64,000 bases of DNA from Verticillium longisporum (GCA_019188255.1 JAETXT010000011.1:2976001-3040000), one strand, 5' to 3'. Positions 10,257 to 22,896 are shown, numbered from the stretch's first letter. Notes: a model not told the origin generated them from the sequence alone. Translations and numbers: made by a program.

Positions 10257-12133
10257 ATGGCCGGCACCACCCTCGGAAAGCGGACGAGGGACGTCGCAGA
10301 CACAGGTAAGCGGATCCCCAAGCAAGCGCCTCCTGCGTTCATCTTGCTCATCAAGCCTCTTCCAGGTACCCTTGATTGCCCTGCAAAGCGAACTCGACGA
10401 TCAGCTCGACTAGCGGAGGCGAATGACGAAAATGCCGACCCCAAGGCGACCGAGTCCCTGTCGGAAATCGATGAGGATCACGATGCCGTCCCCACGCCAT
10501 CCACAAAGAGACAATACCGCACAAAGTCACAAAAGCTTACAAAAGCCGTACCCGTCACTCCACAAACCCCTCGTCACCGAGATGCCTTCGCAAAGGCCCC
10601 AATCACGCCAAGACATGCTGTCATGTCTGCGGGCAAGCTTTTCCGACGAATGACCCCCAGACGCCTCTCACACCAGCGGCTCAGCAGACGGTCTACCACC
10701 ACGCGCGACAGCTCTTTGCCCGTGGAGCTGATCCTGGCCAACTTGTAGGGCGTGAGGAGGAGAAGGCCCGGCTCAGCAAATTTGTCGACCAGTGCTCCTC
10801 TTCGGCTCCGAGCGGCTGCCTCTACATCAGCGGTCCACCGGGTACAGGAAAGAGCGCCATGGTCAAGGAGGTCACGAGCAAGTTGACGGAGACGCTCGGG
10901 GTGCGTCAGGCTTACATCAACTGCATGAGCATCCAATCATCCAAGGACCTGTACAACACCCTTCTCGACCTGCTGGGCCACAGCGAAGATCTCAACGAGG
11001 CGCAAGCCATGGCGGTACTACAGACGATCTTTGTCAACTCGGAAGAGGATGCGCCTGTCCACCTGGTTGTCTTGGACGAGATCGACCATATTCTTACAAT
11101 GGGCTTGGAGAGTCTATACCGTTTGTTTGAGTGGTCGCTCCAGAAACCGTCACGGCTGGTCATGGTCGGCATCGCCAACGCTTTGGACTTGACAGATCGC
11201 TTCCTACCACGACTCAAGTCAAAGAACTTGAAGCCCGACTTGCTTCCTTTCCACCCTTACTCAGCCGCCCAGATCAAAAGTATCATCACGACCCGTCTAA
11301 AGAGCCTGTTGCCAGAAGGCAGCCAGCAGACATCAGCTCCCTTCATCCATCCCGCCGCTATCGAGCTTTGCTCGAGAAAGGTGGCGAGCCAGACGGGAGA
11401 CTTGCGCAAGGCCTTTGAGATTTGCCGCAGAGCGCTGGATCTGATAGAGGCGGAGACGAAAGAGAAGCACGAGAACGAAGCACGCGAAAAGATGCTTCAG
11501 ATGACGCCCTCTAGGAAGCCCCTGGGTGAGACTACGAACTGTGCCTCTCCCACAAAGGGCGGCTCGAGGAGCGTCGCCCAGATTGCAACGAGCTCGCTCA
11601 AAGCCTTGACGGCAGAAACAGCGCCCCGCGCTTCCATCGGACACCTCAACAAGGTCACGCAAGCGGCTTTTAGCAACGGCACAAACCAGAGACTCAAGGC
11701 ACTCAACCTGCAGCAAAAAGCGGCACTCTGCGCCCTGGTGGCCCTGGAGAACCGCAACCGATTGGCGAGGGCCAACTCTGGACTCTCGACGACACCATCC
11801 AAGTCGGCTACCCTCGCACCGACTGTCAAGATTCTGTTCGACACGTACACTGTTCTCTGCACACGAGACTCTGTTCTGCACCCGCTCTCGAGCTCAGAGT
11901 TCCGCGAGGTCGTGGGCAGCCTCGAGACGCTCGGCCTTGTCAGCCCTGTGGAGGGCAAGGCGGGCAGCTTCATCGCGCAGACGCCTAGCAAGCGGTCGCG
12001 CAAGGGCAACTTTGCCACTGGCGAGGAGAGGCGGGTGGCCAGCTGCGTTGGCGAGAAGGAGATGGAGCAAATGACGGACGGCGTGGGCGCGGGCATCCTC
12101 AAGAGCATCATCAGCGGCGAGGCATTGGACTGA
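10257..12133 (+). CDS. CDC6, DNA replication licensing ATPase (frame broken once)
   Basis: Exons 10257-10305 and 10366-12133. The 60-base first intron (gtaagc...ccag) is in frame. AAA+ ATPase with Walker A GPPGTGKS, Walker B LVVLDEIDHI and a C-terminal winged-helix region. The N-terminal half is basic and rich in TP and SP sites (TPQTPRHRD, ITPRH), as expected for CDK-regulated Cdc6. Known role: loads Mcm2-7 onto ORC-bound origins in G1. The frame shifts between APITPRHAVMSAGKLF and QTVYHHARQLFARG. Adding one C to the C5 run at 10654-10658 restores one reading frame of about 605 residues. A 41-base GT...AG intron (10620-10660) would also restore frame but is very short and lacks a good branch site. 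Probably a sequence error in a functional gene. Confidence 0.9.
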
Positions 12134-14590
12134 ACAGAGCGAGTTGTGGGTACGGTTCTCTTGGTATAAACATTGACAGAAAAGGGCGTTCGGGTTGTGA
12201 ATCTTATGCATGGCATTGCGTAGGGGTGTGGATGAGACGGGGCATCTGTTTTCCTACGGGGATCATGGGACGAAGGAACCATTGGGGTGTTTGGTGTAGG
12301 TGTGGCATACATTTAATTTTGGTGAGCATGCAGAGATTGCGACCGGAGCTTGATACCCAAAAGCCGGAGCTAGATCACTGTATACAAATGACGAAGAGAG
12401 GACTGTTCAGATGACCCTATTCATTTGCGTTTGCAATACCACCTATGGCGGGCGAGGAGAGACAGTGGATGTGCGTGCGCGTGCCGACTCGCGACCATCC
12501 AGCCCTTGCCATGTTAACCTTGACGCGACAGAGCCGCGGAGCCGAGTCCACGGAGCAAAGTGAGCATTGAGGAGGGATACAGGCCGCCAGCCCTGCTGCG
12601 TTGGACCTTAAAGGACGGTGGATGAAACGCATTGAGCCCAGGGGCATCCGGGCGCTTTACTAGCCTGCGGGATCCCCCTTTCCAGTGGAAGGGTTGTGAG
12701 GGATCATAGCCAGGGGGGCATACCTAGGTAGGTAGGGGCCGACGGGCAAAAACAGCTTACCAGAACACAACGCGCTGAGGTGTGATGCTCTTCGCTGTAC
12801 CAAATGTACCTGGGTAGGATGGGGAGTGGATGCTCTCGGCCAACCAGTGCCTAGCGGGAGGGCCTAGTGCTGCCACTGAACCACGCCCTGGGTCGGATGT
12901 GGTGTCTGGCCCGATGCGGATCGGGAGGAGGGTGCCGTAGTGGAGTGCTGGTACAAGGACTTGTACTTGTAGGTCGAGGGGCGCGATGGCTTTCGACAGG
13001 GTGTGTAGGTACCTACTCAGGCGCCGAAACATGTACAGACATGCTGCATTTTTTTTTCTCGGTTCGTGTCTTTAGCTGTGAGATAAGATTCGGACTCAGC
13101 TCTTGCTTGGCCCTTGATCTGGTAAGATGCCGGGCTGAGGCAATTGTATCATTGCAGAGAGGCTTGAGGTTAATTCGACTGTCGGCAGGATCATGCTGTG
13201 GAAGTACCGTGGCGGCAAGACCTGTCCTGCGCCTGACACGCGACGTGTGTGCGTTACACACAAGCATGGTGAAGAATAATACTATCATTCGTCGCGTAAA
13301 ATACAGGTGAATCGCGGGGACCAACAGTACCAAGTGTTCAGGTCGTCCTTCATCCTCTCAGGGTTACACTGACGGGGAATGCTACCCCAGTACTTATCTC
13401 AGAGCCCGTTACGGAAAGGCCGACAGAACCGAGACCCTCATGCGGTACGCCATCGTACGTGAGTGATGTGGCCGAGGAAATGTCAATGGCTGTCAGGTAC
13501 ACTGTCTGTTCGGAGTGCAAACCAAATAATGTGCCACGGAATTACATACATGTAGTCCCACGAGAGATACTTCTTGTGTGAGACGAACTGTACACAGTGA
13601 GATATGTGCACTGAACCGTCGCCGTGAATGTCGTTGGGGCTTTGAGGAGAGACACTGGGCACAAGTAGTGCCAGTTGGGGCCATGAGGCGGAGCATTCGT
13701 GGGGTGGGTGCCACTAGAACAGATGGTCTCGAATGATATGGCCACAATGAGAGAGGGCATGAGTGACACGCAAAGGAGAATACATTTGTCTACCTACCTA
13801 TGTACTTGACGACGTTCATAGGTAAGGTAATCAGGAGCAAAATGCACAGTGAGAGAAAACAGGAGGAAAAGCGTGCTTGATTTCGCTGACAACATATCGG
13901 TAGGAACGGTGCACTATAAGTCGGGATCTCGGCTCTGTCGTGCCTGGCCTGACTGGCAGGTGAGAATGGTGGAGGACTCGGATGGGGGGAGGCGCCAGGC
14001 CTGAGCGCGCCGCCATCCGCTCTTTCCAGGTTCAGGTTCGCTCGCTCACTCGGGCAAGCTCAGGCTCAGACGTGCCTGCGTCTCTGCGCACTCCGTCCCT
14101 CTCTCTCTCTCTTGCTCGCCCGCTGCATTAAGGCAGGGCAAGGTCGCCTCTCTCGTTGCATCGTCTTCCATTGCCCTCTCATTGCTGCTTTTGTGACTCG
14201 TCCCATTCCACCTCCAGCATCAACAAAACAGAGCTTCAGGCCAACCCCCTCCCGTCCCGTCCGTCCCAGTTCCAGAAATCGTCGACCAAAGACCACCCAA
14301 AAGCCCTTCCCTCCACTGCAGAGCACGAAAAGGGCGAAGCTTTCTTGGCAAGGTTCCCTCATTCCTCTTGGCATATGCAACCCAAGCCAAGCCCGTGGTC
14401 AGCATCGCGTAGATCCGTGCCAGTACAGCAACACCAAATCGTTATTTCGTGAGAGTCAGCCGGTCTTGTTTCGATTCGATCCGACGAATCCGACCTCGCA
14501 GTCACACACCCTGCCTTGCTCGACCATCGACGACGACCGCCCTCAGCATCATCAACCGCTAGCGCTTGTTCGCCATTGCATCGCCCCTGG
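12134..14590. other. Intergenic region between CDC6 and RIM8
   Basis: No gene is recognised in about 2.4 kb. It contains several members of the CCTAGGTA motif family (12721-12737, the perfect palindrome GTAGGTACCTAC at 13005-13016, and 13790-13801) and ends in a pyrimidine-rich leader for RIM8. Confidence 0.55.
14344..14391. promoter_or_regulatory. Three PacC/Rim101 hexamers upstream of RIM8
   Basis: GCCAAG cores occur at 14344-14349 (reverse), 14367-14372 (reverse) and 14386-14391 (forward), about 200-250 bases before the RIM8 start codon. GCCARG is the binding core of the alkaline-pH regulator PacC/Rim101. RIM8/palF acts upstream of that same factor, so the sites suggest feedback. Confidence 0.6.
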
Positions 14591-17162
14591 ATGGTCGACA
14601 TTGTGCGTCCTGTCGCCGCCTCCCCGCCCTCCTCCTTGACCTTCGCGCCCACCGAGCCCTTTGGCACCACGCCGAAATCGAACTCAAAAGCCACCTCAAT
14701 TGAACCCCGTCGCTCCGACGCTGCATACATGGGCGCAAACCTAGATGCCAACGGCGCCGTCGACAAACAAACCTCGTCCCGCTCCTTCTTCTCCCGATTC
14801 TCCTTGCCCATTCGCACCCGCACGCGCCACGTTGCCGACTTTCACGTTCGCCCGAATGAGCCCCATCGTCAGTACAATGCGGGCGACAATGTCCGCGGCT
14901 CTGTCGTCCTGACCATTGTCAAACCTGTCCGCATCACCCACCTGACCGTGGCCCTGCACGGCTACGTGCGCGTCTTCAAAGGCCCCGCCATTGCTGAGCG
15001 CGAACTCGCCAGCCCCATCTTGACGTCTGGCCGCTCGTCGGCGCAATACCACGGCAACGGTTACGCGTCCTTGTTCCAGGATGAGCAGGTGCTTGCCGGC
15101 GAGGGGCGCCTGGAAGCTGCCAAGTACGAATTCCAGTTCGATCTGCAGTTTCCCGAGAAGGGTTTGCCCAGCAGCATCGATGTACGCCGTCCAATCGACC
15201 CTTGCTCGAAATATGCCGTGAGATGCTAACTACAAGCCACAGTTTGAGCGCGGTACCATCTCCTACATGATCACTGCGACCCTCACGCGACCGACAACTA
15301 TCACGCCTACGACGACTTGCGACCGAAAAATATCACTGGTGGAGAAGATCGACATCGGCCTCCTCCCCCGTCCGCGACCGCGAACCATCTATCTCGAACC
15401 TATTTCCAAAAAGTCGAGAAGGAGGAAACAGCAGCAGACGATTGTGGCACCGGCCAACACCAACGCAAATGGCCCAGCCGCACCGCTGGAACGACTACCT
15501 CCCACCAACGAGGCGACCGAACATGCATCGGACCACGACTCTCACGTGGAGCGATCCACCATTTCAGAAGACACGCAGCAAGATGCACACGACAACCCGC
15601 GGAGCCCCTTGCACCAACAACAAGATGGCCGGTCTGAGGTTAGCGGCGACAGTGGTCTGACTTCCACCAGTGGCATGAGCGATCGTGGCACGGAACATCA
15701 GACGGCATCATCGCTCGCCGCCAATGCCAAGTTGCAGGCAGTCGACGAGAAGACAATCACAGCAACAGTCGAGCTGTTGCGAGGAGGCGCCGTTGCGGGC
15801 GATACAGCGACCGTCAAGGTTTCTGTCCAGCACATCAAGCGTCTCAAAAGCATGCACGGCGTCATTGTCACCATGTACCGCCAGGGCAGGATTGATACGG
15901 CTCCACCGGCGTCCTTGTTTGCTGATATGGTGTCCAAAGACGATGCTCGGAAGTTGCAGAAAGAAGAATACTACCCCAGGTCGAGAACGGGCCTCGGAGG
16001 GTTGTCTCTGTCTTCCACAACCTCACAGAGTGTCTTCCGCAAAGACTTGTCCCAAGCGGTGGCGCCTTTGATCATTGACCCTGCGACTATGGAGACAACC
16101 GTCATGGCATCCCTCAAGGTCCCGGAGGACGCATTTCCCACCATCAAGGGAGTCCCTGGCGAGGTGGTCAGCTTCAAGTATCATATCGAGGTGCTGGTAG
16201 ATCTGGGTGGCAGGCTAGCCAATCAACTCCAGAGCGGGGGCCAGTCCAGGGCAGTTGGGTTTTCTTCTTCCCAACCCACAGAGGGTTACACAGCAAGAAG
16301 CGGCAATGTGATAGATACAGATCGACTGCGAAGAGAAAAAGGAGTGATATCCGTTGTTTTCGAACTGGTCATGGGGACCGTCGACAGCAGCAAAGAGCGA
16401 GGCAGGAGCAACACATTACGGACTTATCACGTACAAGAAGATGCGGTCAGCCAGGATGAGATCATCAGCCCGTGGTCAGAAGGGCATGCGGAAGGCGACG
16501 ATGGGTCCAGCTATTGGCAGCGGCCGATACCGACCAGGAGCACACGGCCGCCTGGGCCTCTGAGCCGACAACATACGGCAGACGCAGCACACATGGCGAG
16601 TCCTTTGGATCGAGGGGAGGCGCCAGCATACGTGCCAGCGCCTCAAATTGAGGACGAGAGCGGTCTCACAGAAAAGGAGCGGGTGCGTCGACAAGAACAG
16701 AGGTTATTGCCGAGCCAGCCATCAGCGGCCGATGCAGGAGCTTCTGGAGCCTCGGCGCCCGAATCCAATATTTATGACGCTGACGACGGCCCTCCATCGG
16801 CACCACCATTATTACACGAGCCTTCCAGGACAGAAGCCAATCACGAGCATGACGCGCCGTCAGCGCCAACACTGGAGGACATTGCAGGGTTGGCATCCCA
16901 TCCGACTGAGGACAAGCTCGAGGTGGAGAGGCAGCGGCTGATGAACGAAGCAAGCGCGCCACCAGAGTTCCCGGAGGACTACGAGGCCGGACCCAGCCAT
17001 CGGCCATCAGCACCACCGGCGGATGCGGCGGACGCGCTACCGTCGGCGCCGGTGTTGACGGACGAAGACGAATATGGCGGCCAATACAGCTACCCTGCGG
17101 GACCTTCGTCGTCGAGGGACATCGGCTCGGGGTCGGAGCAACTCCCGCGGTACGAGAGGTGA
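14591..17162 (+). CDS. RIM8/palF, arrestin-related pH-sensing adaptor
   Basis: Exons 14591-15181 and 15243-17162 (61-base intron with a GCTAAC branch site), 836 residues. An arrestin N-terminal domain starts after SFFSRFSLPIRTRTRH, and the conserved stretches include RITHLTVALHGYVRVF, GNGYASLFQDEQVL and, across the intron, SSID/FERGTISYMITATLTRP. The arrestin C-terminal domain follows at about residues 350-560. The remainder is disordered and contains several SAP-rich repeats. Known role: binds the plasma-membrane pH sensor PalH/Rim21 and, when ubiquitinated and phosphorylated at alkaline pH, starts the signal that leads to PacC/Rim101 proteolysis. The ATG at 14591 is the first in frame; the upstream extension in this frame has no ATG. 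The frame is intact throughout. Confidence 0.92.
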
Positions 17163-18228
17163 ATCATGCTTGAGCGAGGCGTAGTGGAAGGAAGGATAAG
17201 GGCGCCTGGTCTGATATTTTGGATATGTATGATACCGGTGTATCAGGTGCATCTGGCGGATGAGAAAGCGGTGCAGACCCGCGACTATGATGACGTGAGA
17301 TATGATAGCGAATTGAACATGATTCCCCGAGCCTGCCTACATATTCTGCTAAGGGCACCTAAGGTTAATGGTATTGCGTCTATGGCCACAGAAGCACGCG
17401 CCCGTGCTGTGATGATTTGATTTGTCTTTTCAGCGAACCAAGATGGTCGTCATCGACGTCACGAGTTGCTCGTCCAGTCTCGGCGCCACGACGCCGCAGC
17501 GAGACGATCGAAAGGAAGAGAAGAAGTCGATTGGCGCTACAGCGGCCGACCATGCACGGCAAAGACGGCGCACCAGGACGCGTGGTGCACCCATTCGAGC
17601 GCAGGGATGCAGCGTGGTGGCGGCGGCGTCGACCAGGCTGAGGGGGGTACACGGGCTGTACATCCTTCACAGCAATGGAAAGTCATCGGGGGGTTCCAGA
17701 GTATGGACGCCGAGATTCGTCCAGAGGGCGTGAGGTCGTAGGTAGGTACCTTAGGTAGGTAGGTAGGCGCCTACGGGTCCTGGGAGGGAGCCTGTAGGGC
17801 AGCACCAGCGGAGGAGCCGACTGCGCGGGGGGCCTGTCAGGCTGTGTTCGTAGTGGGGTAGCTGGACCTCCTCGGGGGTACCGCGCTGGTACCGAGTCAG
17901 CTCAGACGGGCAGGTGTTTAGCAGACAGGATTGCTGTTCGAGGGGGTGGCCTCCAGTGCCCAGTTCTGTGGGTGGGTGTCTACCTTGGTGGGTTGTTCAG
18001 GTGGCCAGTGTGCTGGATCGCCTACTCGTCAGCCCAGCCTTTTTTTCCCTAGGTACGCAAGGTATTCCCGGGGAGGGGGGCCAGGACTCGAGCGACGGGG
18101 GTTCATCTACTAGCACCAACCCCATCCTCGCATTACCTCACCTCACCTTCATCTTACCTACCTTCAACTTCATCCCACCTAATCATATATATATTTATAC
18201 AATCTTACTAAAGACCCAGAAGGAGAAG
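17163..18228. other. Intergenic with CCTAGGTA-type cluster
   Basis: No gene is recognised. A dense run of GGTAGGTACCTTAGGTAGG-like sequence lies at 17739-17768. Just before the CYSTM start there is a TA-rich stretch (18183-18199) that may serve as the TATA element. Confidence 0.5.
17739..17768. repeat. CCTAGGTA-family palindromic motif cluster
   Basis: Overlapping GTAGG and CCTAC/CCTTAGG elements over 30 bases (gtaggtaggtaccttaggt and on). The same motif vocabulary recurs in other intergenic stretches of the window and not in exons. Confidence 0.6.
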
Positions 18229-18661
18229 ATGAGCAGCCAGGATTACTACAACCCCCAGCCCCAGGGCTATGGCCCGCCGCCGGAGGGATACCAGCAAGGC
18301 TACCCGCAACAGCCACAAGCAGTACGTCCGTCCCGCCGTCACCGAGAGAGAGAGAGAAAATCCTCGCTCCCGGCGCAGCAACAGACTCGTGAGAAGGACC
18401 AATGCTGACACGGTTCCGTCAAAGGCGTACGGCCCTCCCATGGGCGGGCCCCCTCCGCAGCAGCAGGGCTACTACCCGCCTCAGCAGCCGCCGATGCAGT
18501 ACCACCAGCAGCAACCGCCGCCGCCGCAGGGCCGACCTCACGGAGGAGGAGGCGGTGGCGGCGGCGGACAGAAGCAGAGGGGCTGTCTGGCGGCGTGTCT
18601 CGCCACGTTGTGCTGTTGCTGTCTTTGCGATGGGGCGTGTGAGGGTTGTGCCGAGTGGTGA
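18229..18661 (+). CDS. CYSTM-family cysteine-rich membrane stress protein
   Basis: Exons 18229-18321 and 18425-18661, 109 residues. The N-terminal three quarters is Gln/Pro/Tyr/Gly-rich (repeats like GYGPPPEGYQQGYPQQ), then a short poly-Gly tract. The C-terminus is the cysteine-rich hydrophobic module GCLAACLATLCCCCLCDGAC. This order is the hallmark of CYSTM proteins, tail-anchored small membrane proteins linked to stress and metal tolerance in yeast and plants. The 103-base intron sits at a phase-0 junction. Frame intact. Confidence 0.85.
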
Positions 18662-19369
18662 GTGTTTTTCCCCCCCTCTTTCTTCCTCTTCCAAGCTTTC
18701 TCCTTTTTGCCGTATATATCTTTTTTACGGCCGTTTTGGACGAGGATTCGTTGCCGTATCGTCGAATACGGGCCATTTCTTCACGACCATGACGCTGACT
18801 GGAGTAGCTGCGATGGATGCGACGATATGTGTTGAGAGGCTCCGGCGAGGGTTTGGGTGGGGGGTTGTACGATGAGAGCCCAGATACTGCTCCTGGGCCT
18901 TCTTGGCGGCTCGCGAGGGTTTCTTTTTTTTGGTTCCCTTGTGCATGAACTAGCTCTCCGGCTCGGAAATGGCGTTTGGCCGGGGAGTTCTTTTTTTTCT
19001 TTCTGTCTTGAATATCTCGTGCGATCGATTGCTATGGTTCATCCAATGTTTTCACATATTCGAATCGTCTAGAAGAACATGACGTCTTTGGCATCACCTG
19101 TCACGTTATCATAGTGGCGATGCAACGTAGAGCAAAAATCTGAAAATGATTGCAATGCGCAGCTGCGTCCGTGGAATAAGCCCAAAGTCTGAGAATTGGC
19201 TCCGTCGCAACCTCGCAGCACCACAGACACGACAAGCAGTTGGGCAATATCATTGAGCGCAAGGCTGAGAGAACTAAACTTGCTGTCCGCACCATCAAGG
19301 TATGTCGCGCAACCCCCGTCCAGAAAAAAAAAAAAAAGACTTTTGCCGCGCGCCCTTCCCTCCCACAAT
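18662..19369. other. Intergenic between convergent CYSTM and ABP1 genes
   Basis: About 700 bases with T-rich runs and no recognised gene. It is expected to hold the 3' ends of both neighbouring transcripts. Confidence 0.5.
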
Positions 19370-21977
19370 TTACTGGTCGAGCTCAACGTAGTTGGCAGGG
19401 AACAGGCCCTGCTTTCCGCGAAGGTGGCCGAACCACCAATCCTCATCGGGGAATTCGATATCGGTGATCTTGTCGTTCTCACGGAAGCCGAGTTCTGTTA
19501 TGCATTAGCGGGAATGATATCATCTTCAGAGTTCACTGCAAACGTACCGTTGTCCTCGGCGGCCTCGTAGTCGAACAGTGCCGTGGCGGTGCGGCCGGCT
19601 GCCTGCGGCTGCGGCTCCGGCTCGGCTTGCGCGGGCGCCGGAGGCGGAGTGAGCGCGCGGCAGGCGCGGGGGCCGCAGCCGACGCCTGCTCGGGTTCGTC
19701 CTCGACGAGCTCGACGTAGTTGCTAGGGAAGAGGCCGCTCTCGCCCTTCGAGTTGGTGCCCATCCACCAGTCCTCGTCGACCATTTCAATGTTGGTGACG
19801 TATTGGCCCTCGCGGAGCTCAACCTCGTTGTCCTCGGCCTTCTCGTAGTCGTACTGAATCAGGGCACGCTGGCCTCCGGCTTGCGCTCCGGCGGGGGCTG
19901 TGCGGCCGGAATGTTGGCCTCGCTGAGCTCCTGCTGGGCTACAGCGGCGGCGGCGCCGCGGCCGACGTCGGGCGCCTCCTCGGGCAGGTCCTGTTCCCTG
20001 GGGAGTTCCCTCTCAATCTCCTGCGTCGGGATGGGTCGGGGCGCATGGGCTTCCGCAGGCTCAATCTCGGGCTCTGGGCCGCGAGCGACCGGAACTGCGA
20101 CGCGGACAGGCGAGTGCTCGGGCTCATCATACGACTGCTGGGGTTCGGCTGGGCGCTCAGCTGGACGGGCTGGCGCGGGGGGCTCGTCATCCTCCTCTTC
20201 GTCAGTAGGAGGGGGTGGGCGAGAGGGCAGACCAGGCAGGGCGAACCCGCCCGTCGGCCGTGAGTCGCTGGGGGAGGGAGGCGGCGATGCTTCGCGAGGC
20301 TCCTCTTCCTCAGGCTCATCGCGAGAGAAGGAGGGAACGGGAGGAGGCGGCGCACCGAAGCCGATAGGAGCCGTGTCCTTGAAACGGTCCTTCAACGCAC
20401 CGACGCCACCAGCAGGGGACTCGGGCTGCTCGACGCTGCGATCCTTTGGCTGCTCTGGCTCGCCCGTGTTCTCTTGGCTAATCTTGCCAGCGATACCCCT
20501 GCCGTACTCGCCAGTCTGGACGGCACCCCAGCTCTTGCCGGAATATCCGCTCTTCCACTCTCCGCTCTTTTGAACACCGAGAGGGGCTGCGGCTGCGCCG
20601 CTGTTCTGGGCCGCAATGGGGGCTGCAGCAGGAGCACCTCCTCCTTCCCTAGCCTTCTTCTCAGCCCACAGCTGGGCCGGTGTCTTGCCGCCCTGGTCCG
20701 CAAAGGTACGGCTGGCAGCACCAACAGGGGCTGCCGCGGGAGTCGCAGTCGTAGGACTAAGCAAACCCAGACCGCCGGGTGTCGGGGCCTTGGTGCCACC
20801 AAAGGAAGCCGCGCCGCCAAACTTGTTGGCAACCTTGGGCTTGGGTAGCGACGTCAGCCTTTCAGGCTGAGAAGATTGACTGAAGGCGGCGCTGCGCTCA
20901 GCCAGCGACTTGGGCTGGTTGTCTTGCTCGTCATCGGCGGCGGCAGGTCGTGCGGCGGGCTCGGGCTCGGAAGGCTTCTGCTGAGCCTTGGCGCGGATGG
21001 CTGCAATGTCAACCTTGCCGATGGGCTCATATGCGCCCTTGACAGTCGTGGGCCGGTCGTCAACTTTATTTTTGGCTGCGGCGCGAATGGCAGCGATGTC
21101 GACCTTGCCGATAGGTTGGTATCCGCCCCTGACGACGTCCCCATCGTCTTCTTGCTTGGAGGAAGAGTTGAATCGTGAGGGTTCCTGGCGCTGGTTGGTG
21201 AGCTCGGCCATGTTCACCTTGGTAGGCTTGTAAGCCGAGTCGACCTTCTCAAGCTGAGAGCGGGACACCTGGGGGCGTCCTCACCCCAGCCATCCTCGTC
21301 GACGTTGCCGCCTCGTCTGTTCCGGGCTGCGACTAGGGGTTGGAAGCGGAAGAGGCTGTGGGATTGAAGACGGGCTTGGATGCGACAGGTGGAGGTGCGG
21401 GGAAGCAGTCGACGAGGCGCCTGCTGAGTACTTGGCACCGGAGGCATCAGCAATCTTCTTGACAATCGACTCAGGCTCGAGGTCGCTGTCTGAGCGGGCG
21501 GTTATCTGGACGTGGTAGCCGTGGAGGATCTTGGACACGGCAGCAGTGTGGGTGGTGAAGTAGCCCTTTGTCCTCCCGGGCACACCACCTCCGCACCAGG
21601 CGATGAGGGCATACTTGGGAAGGCCGCTGTTGGGATCCTTGACCTTGACGAATGCGAATTGGATACGACCCTCGCTGAAGTCCTCAATAAGCTCGGCAAG
21701 CTCGCCGTCTGGTAAGGACATGGTTAGCGGCTGTGTGACATTCTATGTAGGCTTGTGTAGAGTTGGCGAGGAGCTACATACCTCCAGTGCTCTGGACCTT
21801 GAGGATGCTCTCCTTCGAGCCAGAATCTTGGAAGGCGTTGGCAAGAGGGGCCTGAACAGAGAACAAGGCCCATTGAGCATATGTCGGAGAGCTCGAGCTT
21901 GGCGCAGGACCGTTGATGACGCCCTGGTAGCTGCTCTTGATCGACTGCCCGTTGGAGGACAGATTGAGTGACGCCAT
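19370..21977 (-). CDS. ABP1, actin-binding protein with ADF-H and two SH3 domains (five frame breaks)
   Basis: Exons 21977-21782, 21708-19548 and 19494-19370. The N-terminal ADF/cofilin-homology domain includes YAQWALFSVQ, QFAFVKVKDPNSGLPKYALI and the KGYFTTHTA stretch. The centre carries YKPTKVNMAEL and two copies of GKVDIAAIRA, then long Pro/Glu-rich linkers. Two C-terminal SH3 domains follow: IQYDYEKAEDNE...WWMGTNSKGESGLFPSNYVEL and ALFDYEAAEDNE...WWFGHLRGKQGLFPANYVEL. Known role: links cortical actin patches to endocytosis and Arp2/3. The reading frame is lost five times, at G-runs on the + strand at 21399-21402, 21336-21339, 21271-21275, 19893-19897 and 19668-19672. Adding one base at each gives a continuous 828-residue protein with all domains in order, so the gene is probably functional and the sequence faulty. 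Confidence 0.88.
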
Positions 21978-22896
21978 AGCGATTGATGGCTACGCCGCCG
22001 TTGTGTCGTCGGTCGCAGGTCGAACGGGGTAGGGGAGAGGGAGGAGTTGGCAATGTTCGTCGAAAACAGCTATCGAGGGTTGCTGTTTCGCGAAAGGAAG
22101 CTGACGTGTGTATGGACAAGGTGAGGTATGGTGAGGTTACGTTAGGTAGCAAACAGCTGCGACCAACAACTTGGAATAGTGGACGGAGCGAACGGAGAGG
22201 CTGTGCACCAGGATTGGGGTCAGGCAGCTAGGTAGGCAACTGGGGGGGGGGGGCCTCCGCAGGTGGGAATGGGTGACAGGGCGACGAGGCACCGATCCGC
22301 CGGGTTACGCAGTCCTGCGGCGCCAAGGCTCCGCAGAGCGGGGCATGACGAGCCATCTCAGCGAGCTTCACCGCTCGTTGAGGGGCGGACAGCTCGGTGA
22401 GCGGCAGCTCCAGAAATGTAGAAAACGCAAGGACCCCGGTTGTTGCATGTGGATTGCACCATATGACGCAACCGACGGGAACTGGGAGACATGGTCTGAC
22501 TTTGATGCATCAAAACAGCAATTGAGACGCAAATATCAGATTAACCAGGCCTTATCCGAAACTCCCTCAGCTAGCCTGCCCCGCGATCGGTCCACGGGGG
22601 CGGGCAACAATTACCATGACACAAGCCGGCTACCAACAACTTCGCGCACTTTACTAATCTTTATTCAAATCGCAAACCCGCCCCGGCTCGTCCTGTGACT
22701 GTGAGGCTCGCCTTTTCTTATCAGATCGGCTTTCTCGACCACTCCAACTTTCGTGCGCCGTCGACAATTTGTCCTCTTCCGAACATACCAAGCGTGTAAC
22801 AAACAAAAAAAAACAGAGCTTATCGCGGGGCTGTCAAACTTCACGTCCATCGCAGCCACCCACCGAACCCCGCGTCGACCGCACACGCACGCCATC
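21978..22896. promoter_or_regulatory. Divergent promoter between ABP1 and the glutaredoxin gene
   Basis: About 920 bases with no gene recognised. It contains a G12 run (22242-22253), a GCTAGGTAGGC motif near 22227 and a leader rich in pyrimidines before the glutaredoxin start. Confidence 0.5.

Noticed and set aside
10620..10660. A 41-base intron to explain the CDC6 frame change
   Set aside because: It would keep frame, but it is shorter than every other intron here, has a weak GTCATG donor and no branch site at a usable distance. The C5 run fits the pattern seen in other genes.
14516..14590. Upstream extension of RIM8
   Set aside because: The frame is open but contains no ATG. The first in-frame ATG is at 14591.
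19803..20573. A 256-codon + strand frame over ABP1
   Set aside because: It is a Gly/Ser-rich antisense shadow of the Pro/Glu linkers in ABP1.
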